Assembly (NCBI GenBank): GCA_003153935.1
Contig: PMCA01000011.1
Span: 34,499-67,911, forward strand
DNA: 33,413 nt
Direction of reading: 5' to 3'
Source of the DNA: Elusimicrobiota bacterium
GTDB lineage: Bacteria; CAYTYR01; UBA6262
In this document: positions 1 to 8,407 of the stretch, piece after piece
Position numbering within the stretch: the stretch's first letter is position 1
Layout of the letters: each line of letters begins with the position of its first letter
The notes under the pieces: generated by a model
What the model was told of the DNA's origin: nothing
The model's input: only the letters and a program-made list of their open reading frames with translations
The model's database searches: none
Made by a program: the position numbers and the translations under genes

Positions 1-1481
1 TGGATATAGGAGATTTCCTTGAGCTTAAGCGCCCCTTCCAGGGCGATGGGATAATTCAGGTTCCGGCCCAGGTAAAGGAAATCGGCTTTCTTGAAAAAGT
101 CGTGCGAGAAGTTATTGATCTCGTTATCCATTTTCAGTATTTGTTCCACTTGGGTGGGTATGTGCATTAATTTTCCCATGATCACGCGGGCTTCATCCTG
201 GCTCAGGGCCCCGCGTAAACGCGCCAGGAACAAAAGGAGCACGTAAATCGCCGTCAATTGCGCGGTAAAAGCTTTGGTGGAGGCGACCCCGATCTCCGGA
301 CCCGCGTGAGTGTAGATGGTCCCGTCCGCTTCGCGGGTGATGGTGCTGCCTACGACGTTGCATATAGCCAGGACCTTGCTTTTACAGGCCTTGGCCTCAC
401 GCAGAGCCGCTAAAGTATCGGCGGTCTCCCCGGACTGGGATATCACGATAACCAGGGTTTTATCATCGATCAGGGGATTGCGGTAGCGGAATTCGCTGGC
501 GATATCTATCTCGCTGGGAACGCGCAGGATATCCTCGAATAAATATTTACCGACCATGCCGGCGTGATAGCTGGTACCGCAGGCCACGATAAATATCTTA
601 TTGATATTATTTACATAGTCGGCCGGCAGGGACACTTCATTAATGGCGACTTCGCCCTCCTCCGGCAGGAGGCGGCCGCGGAAAGTATCCAGGATGACGC
701 GTGGTTGCTCATAAATTTCTTTCAGCATGAAATGCTTAAACCCGGCTTTTTCCGCCATGATCGGGTCCCAGGTGATATGATTGATCTTCTTCTCGACCTC
801 CTGGGCTGACTTATTGAAAACCTTAATCCCGTCCAGCGTCAGCTTGGCGGTGTCCCCGTCATCGAGATAAATGACTTTCCTGGTGCGCTGCAATATGGCA
901 GGTACGTCGCTGGCGAGGAAATATTCACCTTCGCCTACGCCAAGTATTAACGGACTGCCGTTGCGCGCCGCCACCACGGTGGTAGGATCCTTTTTGGCGA
1001 TCACTCCCAAAGCGTAGGAACCCTCTATCACTTTCAGGGCTTCCAACACCGCCCGGTGCAGGTCCCCCTCCAGGTATTTTTCTATCAGGTGGGCGATAAC
1101 CTCGGTATCCGTCTCGCTCTTAAACTTATGGCCCTCGCTGATCAGTTGTTTTTTAAGATTATGATAATTTTCGATGATGCCATTATGGACCACTACCAGC
1201 TCGCCGGAGCAATCAGTGTGCGGATGGGCGTTCTCTTCACTGGGTTTGCCGTGCGTAGCCCAGCGGGTATGGGCCACGCCGATCGTACCTGTTAGGGGAC
1301 TTTTGACGATCATCTCTTCCAGGTTGGCCAGTTTGCCTGCGCTGCGTCTTAACTCTATCTTGCCATCCTGTAAAACGGCTACTCCGGCTGAATCATAACC
1401 GCGGTATTCCATATGCTTCAAACCGTCGATTAAAATACTGACCGCGTCCTTTTTACCGACATATCCGACTATTCCGCACAT
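1..1481 (-). CDS. glmS: Glutamine--fructose-6-phosphate aminotransferase, 3'-truncated by window edge
   Basis: GlmS makes glucosamine-6-phosphate from fructose-6-phosphate and glutamine, the first committed step to UDP-GlcNAc for peptidoglycan and LPS. The protein begins MCGIVGYVG, so Cys2 is the N-terminal nucleophile of the class II glutamine amidotransferase domain (about residues 2-220). The motifs HTRWATHG and HNGIIENY follow. The first SIS domain has CGTSYHAG and the sugar-phosphate-binding SQSGETADT, and the second starts before the edge (ALEGALKLKEISYI). About 493 codons are visible; the family is usually about 600, so roughly 110 residues lie outside. The ATG is preceded by GGAGG at good spacing. 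There is a 56-base gap from pdxJ, holding a short heptamer repeat and no glmS ribozyme. Identity is secure. Confidence 0.97.
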   Translation of the reverse strand, partial: MCGIVGYVGKKDAVSILIDGLKHMEYRGYDSAGVAVLQDGKIELRRSAGKLANLEEMIVKSPLTGTIGVAHTRWATHGKPSEENAHPHTDCSGELVVVHNGIIENYHNLKKQLISEGHKFKSETDTEVIAHLIEKYLEGDLHRAVLEALKVIEGSYALGVIAKKDPTTVVAARNGSPLILGVGEGEYFLASDVPAILQRTRKVIYLDDGDTAKLTLDGIKVFNKSAQEVEKKINHITWDPIMAEKAGFKHFMLKEIYEQPRVILDTFRGRLLPEEGEVAINEVSLPADYVNNINKIFIVACGTSYHAGMVGKYLFEDILRVPSEIDIASEFRYRNPLIDDKTLVIVISQSGETADTLAALREAKACKSKVLAICNVVGSTITREADGTIYTHAGPEIGVASTKAFTAQLTAIYVLLLFLARLRGALSQDEARVIMGKLMHIPTQVEQILKMDNEINNFSHDFFKKADFLYLGRNLNYPIALEGALKLKEISYI

Positions 1482-1500
1482 AGTTATTTCCTCCGGAAAT

Positions 1501-1531
1501 TAGTTCATAGTTCATTGTTGATAGTTGATTG
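1501..1531. repeat. Degenerate tandem heptamer repeat in the pdxJ-glmS gap
   Basis: Four consecutive seven-base units read TAGTTCA, TAGTTCA, TTGTTGA and TAGTTGA, followed by a partial fifth. They fill most of the gap between the pdxJ stop and the glmS ribosome binding site. A second array of seven-base units lies at 3171-3248. Confidence 0.6.
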
Positions 1532-1537
1532 AAAATA

Positions 1538-2248
1538 CTATCCTATTAACTTGATCATTTCTTTTACCGCTTTTCCCAGGCCGACGAAAATGGCGCGCGC
1601 GATGATACTGTGTCCTATATTAAGTTCATTCATACCTTTGATTTTCGCCACCGGCCGGACATTCTCATAATTCAGTCCGTGGCCGGCGTTCAAGCCCAGT
1701 TCCAGTTTCAGCGCCAGCGCCGACGCCGCCTTAAGCCTGGCCAATTCCCGCTTTTGTTGGCTGCCAGCGGCATTAACGTACTCACCCGTATGCAGTTCAA
1801 TAATATCCGCCCCGACTGCCCGGCTGGCTTTGACCTGCGGTAGTTCAGGGTCGATGAACAAGCTTACCGAGATGCCTTTTTCATGGAACCGCTTAATGAC
1901 TCCCGTCAAATATTTCTTTTCGCGGATGACTTCCAGCCCGCCCTCAGTAGTCAGCTCTTTTCTTTTCTCGGGCACCAGGGTCACCTGGTCCGGCCCGATC
2001 TTTAAGGCGATACCGACGATCTCCGGGGTAGCGGCCATTTCCAGGTTCAGTTTGGTCCTTAATAAGCGCCGCAACTGATAGACATCTTCATCCTGGATAT
2101 GCCGGCGGTCTTCACGCAGGTGCACAGTTATACCCCGCACCCCCGCTTTCTCCGCCGCCAGGGCGGACTCTACGACGCTGGGCTCCGTGCCGCCGCGCGC
2201 CTGCCGCAAAGTAGCCACATGATCTATGTTAACGCATAAAATTGCCAA
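1538..2248 (-). CDS. pdxJ: Pyridoxine 5'-phosphate synthase
   Basis: PdxJ condenses 1-deoxy-xylulose-5-phosphate with 3-amino-2-oxopropyl phosphate to give pyridoxine 5'-phosphate in the DXP-dependent vitamin B6 pathway, as a cytoplasmic TIM barrel. The 236 residues match the usual length of about 240. Family signatures are present in order: [13 protein letters not shown] at the N terminus, [26 protein letters not shown] with [27 protein letters not shown] and [12 protein letters not shown]. The start is TTG at 2248 with AGGAG eight bases upstream; no better start exists before the first conserved motif. It follows cdaA by only 4 bases, the cdaA stop lying inside the ribosome-binding region, so translation is probably coupled. 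Confidence 0.96.
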   Translation of the reverse strand: MAILCVNIDHVATLRQARGGTEPSVVESALAAEKAGVRGITVHLREDRRHIQDEDVYQLRRLLRTKLNLEMAATPEIVGIALKIGPDQVTLVPEKRKELTTEGGLEVIREKKYLTGVIKRFHEKGISVSLFIDPELPQVKASRAVGADIIELHTGEYVNAAGSQQKRELARLKAASALALKLELGLNAGHGLNYENVRPVAKIKGMNELNIGHSIIARAIFVGLGKAVKEMIKLIG

Positions 2249-2252
2249 TTAA

Positions 2253-3146
2253 TTAGCTCCTGAGAAAATATTTGACGTAATACCAGAGGATCAAGGCCAG
2301 TAACAGTGAAATTATCTTGACGTTCAAATTGCTGGACAGGTCCCGCAGGCTGAAGCTGGGCCACCAGCGCCAGTTGAAATGCCGGTTGGCAGCGGAAGTG
2401 CTGGCGTATAAATTGGTGATCTCTTTCATCAGCTCTTCTTCCGTCAAATTAGCAAGTATTTTTTTGTCCATGATCAGTGAGATATCCCCGGTTTCCTCGC
2501 TCACCACTATAACCGCCGCGTCCGTCTCTTCGGTTAATCCTAAAGCGGCGCGATGGCGGGTACCGACCGATTTGGGCAGGCTGTGATTCTTGGTCAAGGG
2601 CAGAATACAGGCAGCCGCGGCTACCCGGTCATGCCGGATAATTACCGCCCCGTCATGTAAAGGTGAATTAGGAGTAAAGATGGTGCCTAATAATTCCGCT
2701 GATACTTCGCTGTTCATTTTAACGCCTGATTCCACATAGCCGCGCAGGCCGATGGCCCGTTCCAGCGCTATGATCAATCCGTATTTCTTTTTAGAACAGG
2801 ATTCAACCGCTTTGCCGATCTCGGTCACGAACTCCGGCCGCAGGAAAATATTGGTAATGCGGTTGGCGCCTATCTGCGCCAGGGCGTTGCGCAATTCCGG
2901 CTGGAAAACAATGATGGCGGTGATAACGCCAATGGTCCAGAACCCGCCCATGATCCAGCGCAGCACCGGCAGCTGCAGCATCTGGGCGACCATGGTTACC
3001 AGGGACAATATGATCAATCCTTTCAGGACTTGCACGGCGCGGGTATCCTGTATCAGCATGAATAATTTATAAAAGAGATAGGTTACTACCAGGATATCCA
3101 GGCCTTCCACCAAGATATCTTTAAAGACCAAATGCAGATCCGGCAT
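2253..3146 (-). CDS. cdaA: Diadenylate cyclase CdaA with an extra C-terminal membrane segment
   Basis: CdaA makes cyclic di-AMP from two ATP at the inner membrane and helps control potassium and cell-wall homeostasis. The N-terminal third has three hydrophobic segments (about residues 14-32, 40-58 and 66-82). The DAC domain follows, with the catalytic DGA at 165-167 and GTRHRAA at 195-201, so it should be active. The 297 residues exceed the common 270-280. The tail (about 265-297, containing NLNVKIISLLLALILWYYV) is an added transmembrane helix that resembles the N-terminal anchor of CdaR/YbbR, the regulator normally encoded next door and missing here. The ATG has an AGAGAGGTGAT ribosome binding site. 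The folP-cdaA-pdxJ order resembles conserved clusters in other bacteria in which ybbR sits between cdaA and pdxJ. Confidence 0.93.
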   Translation of the reverse strand: MPDLHLVFKDILVEGLDILVVTYLFYKLFMLIQDTRAVQVLKGLIILSLVTMVAQMLQLPVLRWIMGGFWTIGVITAIIVFQPELRNALAQIGANRITNIFLRPEFVTEIGKAVESCSKKKYGLIIALERAIGLRGYVESGVKMNSEVSAELLGTIFTPNSPLHDGAVIIRHDRVAAAACILPLTKNHSLPKSVGTRHRAALGLTEETDAAVIVVSEETGDISLIMDKKILANLTEEELMKEITNLYASTSAANRHFNWRWWPSFSLRDLSSNLNVKIISLLLALILWYYVKYFLRS

Positions 3147-3170
3147 TAATCACCTCTCTAAAAACAGTTT

Positions 3171-3248
3171 TAAATTTTAAGTTATAAGTTTTAAGTTTAG
3201 GTTAAATACAAATACATTAACTTAACACTTCTCACTTAAAACTTAACA
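3171..3248. repeat. Inverted pair of heptamer arrays between cdaA and folP
   Basis: The left array (3171-3198) is four units: TAAATTT, TAAGTTA, TAAGTTT and TAAGTTT. The right array (3221-3248) is four units: CTTAACA, CTTCTCA, CTTAAAA and CTTAACA. The right unit is the reverse complement of the left unit after rotation (TTTTAAG), so the arrays face each other across about 22 bases and could form a long AT-rich hairpin. The right array runs into the end of folP and supplies its stop codon and last codons. Confidence 0.6.
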
Positions 3249-4390
3249 CTTCGTACAGCCTTTAAAACTTTAACCAGTTCTACGGTCGCGCGAACATCGT
3301 GGACCCGTAACAGGTCGGCGCCGTTCAGATAGCTCCAGGCCACCACGGCCAAACTGCCGTTAAGCCGCTCACCGGGTTCGTTGCCTAATATTTTCCCGAT
3401 CAGGGCTTTGCGTGAAGCTCCCACCAGCAGCGGACAGCCCAACGATTTGAATTCACTTAGTTTTTGCAGGATCAGCAGGTTATGCTCCAGCGTCTTGCCA
3501 AATCCGACACCCGGATCGATGATAAGTTTTTCTTTCTCTATCCCCTGGTCAACGGCAAAGCGGATGCGTTCGGCCAGGAATTCAAAAACCTCTTTAACCA
3601 CGTCCTGGTAATGCGGCTGGGCTTGCATGTGGCGTGGCCGGCCCTGCATGTGCATCAGTATAACCGGAGCGCGGTAGCGCCTCGCTACCCCGGCCATCTG
3701 CCGGTCAAACCGCAGGGCGGAAATGTCGTTGATGATACTGGCGCCGTTGTCCAGACAGGCTTTAGCCACCGCCGCCTTATAAGTATCGATAGAGATAGGG
3801 ACCTTGATCTTATTCTTTATTTTTTTTATTACCGGCAAGACTCGGCTCAATTCTTCCTTGGTCGAAACCGGCAAACTGCCAGGGCGGCTAGATTCCCCGC
3901 CGATATCGATAAGCTGGGCGCCCTCAGCTACCATCTCCGCGGCGCGCGAGCAGGCCGCTTCTGTGGTCAGGAACTTACCGCCGTCACTGAATGAATCAGG
4001 TGTTACATTCAGGATGCCCATAATCCGGACCGCTCTGGGGCTGGTATATTCTTTAATAGTTTCTTTTATTTGTTTGGCTATTTCTTTTAAGCCGAAAGGT
4101 TGGTAGGATAATTTAATGATAAGTTTTTGTAACTGGCTTTCCGTGCCCAGCAGGAGGACTGGGGACTGACCTTTTTTTAAGGCCATCACCTCTCGGGTGC
4201 AAGCCGCTTCGCCGCCCAGGGAAAGCATTTCCTGTTTTAGGATATTGGCGGCCCGGTGATCCACCGCTTCTATTTTTAGTACCTGGAAAGCGGCTTTGGC
4301 CGCCATGAGTTTTATGCCCTGCGGGTCTACGCCGATCTTTTCCATTTCCCGCCTGATATTTTCAACCTGCAAGATCCTGACTGGCTGCAT
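3236..4390 (-). CDS. folP: Dihydropteroate synthase with N-terminal extension
   Basis: FolP joins p-aminobenzoate to 7,8-dihydropterin pyrophosphate in folate synthesis. The catalytic TIM barrel starts near residue 120 and carries NVTPDSFSDGG (128-138), GGESSRPGS (164-172), SIDTYKA (about 200), IIDPGVGFGKT and VGASRKALIG, so pterin, diphosphate and pABA contacts look intact. The first 120 or so residues are an extra domain not found in the compact 270-residue enzymes. Similar long forms occur in some Firmicutes and other anaerobes; its role is unknown to me. The ATG lies 7 bases after the folE stop, so the two folate genes are co-transcribed. The last codons fall in a heptamer repeat, which may have changed the C terminus. 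Confidence 0.95.
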   Translation of the reverse strand: MQPVRILQVENIRREMEKIGVDPQGIKLMAAKAAFQVLKIEAVDHRAANILKQEMLSLGGEAACTREVMALKKGQSPVLLLGTESQLQKLIIKLSYQPFGLKEIAKQIKETIKEYTSPRAVRIMGILNVTPDSFSDGGKFLTTEAACSRAAEMVAEGAQLIDIGGESSRPGSLPVSTKEELSRVLPVIKKIKNKIKVPISIDTYKAAVAKACLDNGASIINDISALRFDRQMAGVARRYRAPVILMHMQGRPRHMQAQPHYQDVVKEVFEFLAERIRFAVDQGIEKEKLIIDPGVGFGKTLEHNLLILQKLSEFKSLGCPLLVGASRKALIGKILGNEPGERLNGSLAVVAWSYLNGADLLRVHDVRATVELVKVLKAVRSVKF

Positions 4391-4397
4391 AAAACCT

Positions 4398-4973
4398 CTA
4401 TTTCTTGATGAGCGACATAGCCTCCGCCCTGGTCCGCGCGTCTTTGAGGAAGATCCCGCGCATAGCGCTGGTGACCGTTTCGGACCCGGGCTTCTTAATA
4501 CCTCTCATGGTCATGCAAAAATGTTCCGCCTCGATAATAACCAGTACGCCCTGCGGTTTGACCGCCAGCATGATAGTATCGGCGATCATTTTGGTCAGTC
4601 TCTCCTGCAATTGCGGCCGGCGGGAGATCGTATCCACCGCGCGCACGATCTTGGATAAACCGGTCAGGCGCCCTTTTTGCGGCAGGTAGGCGATATGCGC
4701 CTTGCCGAAGAAGGGTATCAGGTGGTGTTCGCACATGGAATATAAGGGAATATTGCGGACCAGGACTATCTCCGAGTAGTCTTCTTTTTCATAATATACT
4801 TCCAGGTCATCGCACGGGTCCCGGTGCAGGCCGGCAAAGATCTCTTCATACATGGCGGCTACCCGACGTGGCGTGCCGATCAGACCCTCGCGTCCCGGGT
4901 CCTCACCGATGGCCAGTAATATTTCCCGGACCGCCTTTTCTATTTTAGGCTTGTTTATTTTTGGGTTTTTCAC
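4398..4973 (-). CDS. folE: GTP cyclohydrolase I
   Basis: FolE converts GTP to 7,8-dihydroneopterin triphosphate, the entry step of folate synthesis. The 191-residue protein has GTPRRVA near 34, the zinc motif CEHH (Cys81, His84) and the third zinc ligand Cys153 in AEHFC. It also has QERLT near 123 and the C-terminal TRAEAMSLI. The length is normal for the bacterial type I enzyme. The start is GTG at 4973, with AAGGA seven bases upstream, so the gene overlaps the 3' end of ftsH by 29 bases in another frame. It is followed after 7 bases by folP. Confidence 0.96.
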   Translation of the reverse strand: MKNPKINKPKIEKAVREILLAIGEDPGREGLIGTPRRVAAMYEEIFAGLHRDPCDDLEVYYEKEDYSEIVLVRNIPLYSMCEHHLIPFFGKAHIAYLPQKGRLTGLSKIVRAVDTISRRPQLQERLTKMIADTIMLAVKPQGVLVIIEAEHFCMTMRGIKKPGSETVTSAMRGIFLKDARTRAEAMSLIKK

Positions 4974-6852
4974 TTTTAGTTCCTTCTTTCACAGCCTCGA
5001 CTTTGACGGGCGCTTCTTCGGCCTTAGCCGGAACCGGCGTTTCTATCATCGGCGGCAGTGCCTGCCCGCTCAGGACCAGCTCCACTTCATCGCCTTCGAG
5101 GACTTCCCTCTCGATCAGCTTATTGGCCAACAGATTGAGCTTATCGACATTATCCTTGAGTAATTTCTGCGCCCGCGCCAGGCACTGGTCGATCAGAGCC
5201 TTTTCTTCACCGTCGATAAGTTCCGCGGTCTTTTCGCTATATACTTTTTCCCGGGCGATATCGCGTCCCAGGAATATCTCTTCTTCTCGCTTCTGGAAGG
5301 TCATCGGGCCGAGCTTATCGCTCATGCCGTACTCCCTGACCATTTTATGCGCCAGGTCGGTCGCTTTGCCCAGGTCATTATGGGCGCCGGTCGTGGCTTC
5401 GCCGATGATCAGCTGTTCGGCCACGCGTCCGCCCAGCAGTACGGTCATTTTGTCAATGATCTCGTTCTTGCCGGTCAGGTATTTATCCTCAAGAGGCAAC
5501 TGTAAAGTATACCCCAGGGCCGGGCCGCGGGGAATGATGGAAACTTTATGCACCGGGTCCGAGCCGGGAATAAGCTTGGCGATCAGGGCGTGACCGCTTT
5601 CATGGTAGGCGATGATCCGCTTCTCCCGGTCGCTGATCAAACGGCTCTTGCGTTGCGGGCCGGCGATCACGCGGTCGATTGCTTCTTCCAGATCATCCAT
5701 CTGCACTGATTCTTTTTCCTTGCGCGCCGCCAACAAAGCGGCTTCATTAACTAAATTGGCCAGGTCCGCGCCGACAAATCCCGGCGTCCGGCGGGCAATA
5801 ATATTCAGGTCAACTTCCTTGGCTAATTTTACGCTGCGCGTGTGCACGTTCAGGATCTCCTCGCGTCCCTTCAGGTCAGGGCTGGCGACAGAAATATGCC
5901 GGTCAAAACGTCCCGGTCTCAGCAGCGCCGGGTCCAAAACATCGGGCCGGTTGGTGGCTGCGATCAGGATAACGCCTTCCTTGGTATCAAATCCGTCCAT
6001 CTCCACCAAGAGCTGGTTCAAAGTTTGCTCGCGCTCATCATGCCCGCCGCCGATACCGGCGCCGCGATGACGCCCTACGGCATCCAGTTCATCGATGAAC
6101 AAAAGGCAGGGAGCGCTGCGCTTGCCCTGCTCGAATAAGTCGCGCACGCGGGAAGCCCCGACGCCGACGAACATCTCCACGAATTCACTGCCGCTGGACG
6201 AGAAGAACGGCACGCCGGCTTCGCCGGCAATGGCCTTAGCCAGCAGGGTCTTGCCAGTACCGGGAGCACCGTACAACAAAACGCCCTTAGGGATCTTACC
6301 GCCCAGTTTCTGGAATTTCTTAGGGTTCTTTAAGAAGGAAATTATTTCCTCCAATTCTTCTTTAACCTCATCCACGCCCGCCACGTCTTTAAAAGTGATC
6401 TTTTGCTTGCCCGATCCATCTTGCCTGCGCGCGCGACTGCGTCCGAAGGACATAGCCTGCTTGCCGCCGGCCTGCATCTGCCTCATCATGAAGAGCCAGA
6501 AGACCACCAGCAGGATCACCGGGCCGAAATACCAGAGGAAGTTGGACCACATGTTCTTTTCCGGTTCGCCGCTGAACTTGATATTATGGGTTTCCAGGTC
6601 TTTTACCAGCTCAGGATCGGATACCGGGACGGTGCGAAAATCCACCGGGGTCTTCTTATCGTCAAGATAAGTGCCGGTGATCATATTATTCCTGATAATG
6701 ATATCGGAAACGCGTTCGGCGCTGATCAACTGCTTAAGGGAACTGTAGGGCAGATCCACAATTTTTTTCTGCTGGCCGAGTTGTTGCCATAAAAACACGC
6801 CGGCCATAAATATTAATATCCAAAAAGCTAATCCCCTCATAAAATTTTTCAT
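4945..6852 (-). CDS. ftsH: ATP-dependent zinc metalloprotease FtsH
   Basis: FtsH is a membrane-anchored AAA+ protease that degrades misfolded membrane proteins and short-lived regulators. Transmembrane helices lie near residues 7-24 and 103-122, flanking a short periplasmic domain. The AAA module has Walker A GAPGTGKT (195-202), Walker [10 protein letters not shown] (252-260) and the second region of homology with RPGRFDR. The M41 peptidase has HESGH (417-421) and a third-ligand aspartate in HNDLGKATD. The 635 residues are typical. The C-terminal tail after about 600 is charged and alanine/lysine-rich. The start ATG overlaps the tilS stop as ATGA. A tilS-ftsH-fol neighbourhood is common in bacteria. 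Confidence 0.97.
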   Translation of the reverse strand: MKNFMRGLAFWILIFMAGVFLWQQLGQQKKIVDLPYSSLKQLISAERVSDIIIRNNMITGTYLDDKKTPVDFRTVPVSDPELVKDLETHNIKFSGEPEKNMWSNFLWYFGPVILLVVFWLFMMRQMQAGGKQAMSFGRSRARRQDGSGKQKITFKDVAGVDEVKEELEEIISFLKNPKKFQKLGGKIPKGVLLYGAPGTGKTLLAKAIAGEAGVPFFSSSGSEFVEMFVGVGASRVRDLFEQGKRSAPCLLFIDELDAVGRHRGAGIGGGHDEREQTLNQLLVEMDGFDTKEGVILIAATNRPDVLDPALLRPGRFDRHISVASPDLKGREEILNVHTRSVKLAKEVDLNIIARRTPGFVGADLANLVNEAALLAARKEKESVQMDDLEEAIDRVIAGPQRKSRLISDREKRIIAYHESGHALIAKLIPGSDPVHKVSIIPRGPALGYTLQLPLEDKYLTGKNEIIDKMTVLLGGRVAEQLIIGEATTGAHNDLGKATDLAHKMVREYGMSDKLGPMTFQKREEEIFLGRDIAREKVYSEKTAELIDGEEKALIDQCLARAQKLLKDNVDKLNLLANKLIEREVLEGDEVELVLSGQALPPMIETPVPAKAEEAPVKVEAVKEGTKSEKPKNKQA

Positions 6853-8171
6853 TTAGTCTCCTTTAAGATCCTGATCTCCAGAATGTTTTTCGTTTTGGCG
6901 GTTATTTTAACCCGGTCGGCGATGCGTCCCAGACCGGCCAGCCACAGTATGCCTTGCCCGTCCACTACCACCGGCACCAGGTCGCGCTGACGGGAAGGGA
7001 TTTTCTGTTCAATTAAATAATCCTTAAGTTTTTTGGTACCGGATAAGCCAAAAGGCTGGAAACGGTCGCCGTTCTGCCTGGTCCTGACTGTTAGCGGCTC
7101 CTTGACCCGGTCGGCATCCACAAAAGCGCGGTCTTTCCGCTTATTGATCGTAAATCCCGTCGGTTTCGGATAAAATTTCGTTAGCAACTTAACCTGCAGG
7201 CCCGGATGCGATGTTTCGCGCCGGCTAAAGATCAAATTACCATATTCGTTGCGGGCAAACATCCCGCCCGGTAAATATATCTCCCTGGCGCGGCCCTTCT
7301 TAACGGCCAACTCCAAGATGTTCTCCACCTGGATGAAGGGAAAATCCCCGATCGCCTGAACCAGGCGGTGCTGGAGCCAGTCTTCATAACCTAGAAGCTT
7401 ACGGATATTAAGAACCGTTTGGCCGGCTTTTAGTTCCACGCACTGCTTTGCGGCTTTGGCCACTTCTTTGCCCAGGAACCGGTCCTCCTGGTGTTCCAGG
7501 AGACTTAAATTATAAAGATGCCTGTAGATGCCCTGGTTATATTGCTTAGCCAGCAGCGGCAAAAGCTTCAACCTGATCTTATTGCGCAAAAATAATGTTT
7601 TTAAATTAGAGGAATCAGTACGGAAAGCCAACCCTTGCTGGCTCACATAGTCTTCAATCTGGTCACGCCAACTGCTTAACATGGGACGCACAACGCAGTC
7701 ACGGCGCGGTGGCATGCCGGACAATCCGGTTTTACCCGTGCCGCGTAGCAGGAAAAGTATTACTGTTTCCACCTGGTCATTGGCGTTATGGGCCAGCGCG
7801 ATCTTATCGGCTTTAAGAGAATCAGCCAGGGCCTCCAGGGTTTGGTAGCGCAGATCCCGGGCCGCTTCTTCCACAGAAAGTTTATTAACGCGGGCGAAGC
7901 TCGGAACATCCACCTGCCGGAGATAATAGGGAACAGAAAACCTGGCGGCTAATTTCCTGACATACTCCGCGTCCCGTTCCGCTTCCGGCCCCCGAAGCGA
8001 ATGATTGATGTGGACTATGGCCAGGGACCAACTGTATTTCTTCCGCAGGGACCAAAGCACATGGAACAGGGCTACGGAATCGGCCCCGCCGGAGACTCCC
8101 ACCAGGATCTTGTCGCCTTTTTTTAAAAGACCATGTCTTTCAATATATTTTTCAACCTGATTTACTAGCAT
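6849..8171 (-). CDS. tilS: tRNA(Ile)-lysidine synthase
   Basis: TilS attaches lysine to C34 of tRNA-Ile2 (anticodon CAU), converting it to lysidine so that it reads AUA and accepts isoleucine rather than methionine. The N-terminal PP-loop ATPase has SGGADS (27-32). HNANDQVET, the [13 protein letters not shown] region and the C-terminal TilS domain ([20 protein letters not shown]) follow. The 440 residues are within the usual range. The ATG is preceded by AGGA. The gene lies 84 bases downstream of a tRNA gene that itself has a CAU anticodon, so it may share a transcript with a possible substrate. Its stop overlaps ftsH as ATGA. Confidence 0.96.
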   Translation of the reverse strand: MLVNQVEKYIERHGLLKKGDKILVGVSGGADSVALFHVLWSLRKKYSWSLAIVHINHSLRGPEAERDAEYVRKLAARFSVPYYLRQVDVPSFARVNKLSVEEAARDLRYQTLEALADSLKADKIALAHNANDQVETVILFLLRGTGKTGLSGMPPRRDCVVRPMLSSWRDQIEDYVSQQGLAFRTDSSNLKTLFLRNKIRLKLLPLLAKQYNQGIYRHLYNLSLLEHQEDRFLGKEVAKAAKQCVELKAGQTVLNIRKLLGYEDWLQHRLVQAIGDFPFIQVENILELAVKKGRAREIYLPGGMFARNEYGNLIFSRRETSHPGLQVKLLTKFYPKPTGFTINKRKDRAFVDADRVKEPLTVRTRQNGDRFQPFGLSGTKKLKDYLIEQKIPSRQRDLVPVVVDGQGILWLAGLGRIADRVKITAKTKNILEIRILKETK

Positions 8172-8191
8172 GTTATTCCTAGAAATATTTT

Positions 8192-8256
8192 AAATTGCCT
8201 CCATGGGGTAATAGTGCGGGGCGGGAACCCCTTTGAGCGAGGTTTGGAGGCAATTT
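8192..8256. repeat. 12-bp perfect inverted repeat abutting the CAU tRNA
   Basis: The arms AAATTGCCTCCA (8192-8203) and TGGAGGCAATTT (8245-8256) are exact reverse complements separated by 41 bases. The interior contains GGGG...CCCC complementarity on the minus strand (GGGGTTCCCGCCCC). The right arm ends on the discriminator base of the tRNA. There is no U-run after the stem on either strand, so it is not a typical intrinsic terminator. It could be a processing structure, a leader element for tilS or a small palindromic insertion. Confidence 0.65.
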
Positions 8257-8329
8257 GGCTGGGAGAGGATTTGAACCTCCGACCGACGGCTTATGAGTCC
8301 GCTGCTCTACCGGGCTGAGCTACCCAGCC
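8256..8329 (-). tRNA. tRNA with anticodon CAU (elongator Met or Ile2)
   Basis: The minus strand folds into a 74-base cloverleaf: acceptor GGCTGGG/CCCAGCC, D stem GCTC/GAGC, anticodon loop CTCATAA, T arm GGAGG-TTCAAAT-CCTCT and discriminator A73. No CCA is encoded. The anticodon is CAU. It is not the initiator, because base 1 pairs with 72 and the anticodon stem lacks three G-C pairs. Whether it is elongator Met or the lysidine-modified Ile2 cannot be settled by eye: the acceptor stem looks more like elongator Met, while the neighbouring tilS hints at Ile2. Positions 31 and 39 form an A-G mismatch. Confidence 0.93.
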
Positions 8330-8330
8330 A

Positions 8331-8366
8331 TAGACAAAACAAGGAAGGCAAAGGAGCAGCCTTCCT
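8331..8366 (-). terminator. Probable intrinsic terminator after pilZ
   Basis: On the minus strand the stem AGGAAGGC / GCCTTCCT (8 bp, 9-base loop) is followed by TGTTTTG. It sits 42 bases beyond the pilZ stop and 13 bases before the tRNA, so it would end the outer-membrane-protein/pilZ transcript. The U-tract is short, so termination may be partial. Confidence 0.55.
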
Positions 8367-8377
8367 ATGTTGATTTT

Positions 8378-8406
8378 ATCATAAAAAACACTTAAAAGGC
8401 AAGCAA
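8378..8406 (-). promoter_or_regulatory. Possible sigma-70 promoter for the CAU tRNA-tilS unit
   Basis: TTGCTT and TATGAT are spaced by 17 bases on the minus strand, just past the pilZ stop. The start point would be near 8371, upstream of both the hairpin at 8342-8366 and the tRNA. The position before a terminator-like hairpin makes it uncertain. Confidence 0.35.
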
Positions 8407-8407
8407 A

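Noticed and set aside
1482-1537. glmS ribozyme upstream of glmS
   Set aside because: The gap is only 56 bases, mostly heptamer repeat, far too short for the ribozyme core.
3147-3250. CRISPR-like repeat array
   Set aside because: The repeats are 7-base tandem units with no spacers and no cas genes nearby.
8192-8256. Intrinsic terminator between the CAU tRNA and tilS
   Set aside because: The stem is perfect but the loop is 41 bases and no U-run follows on either strand.
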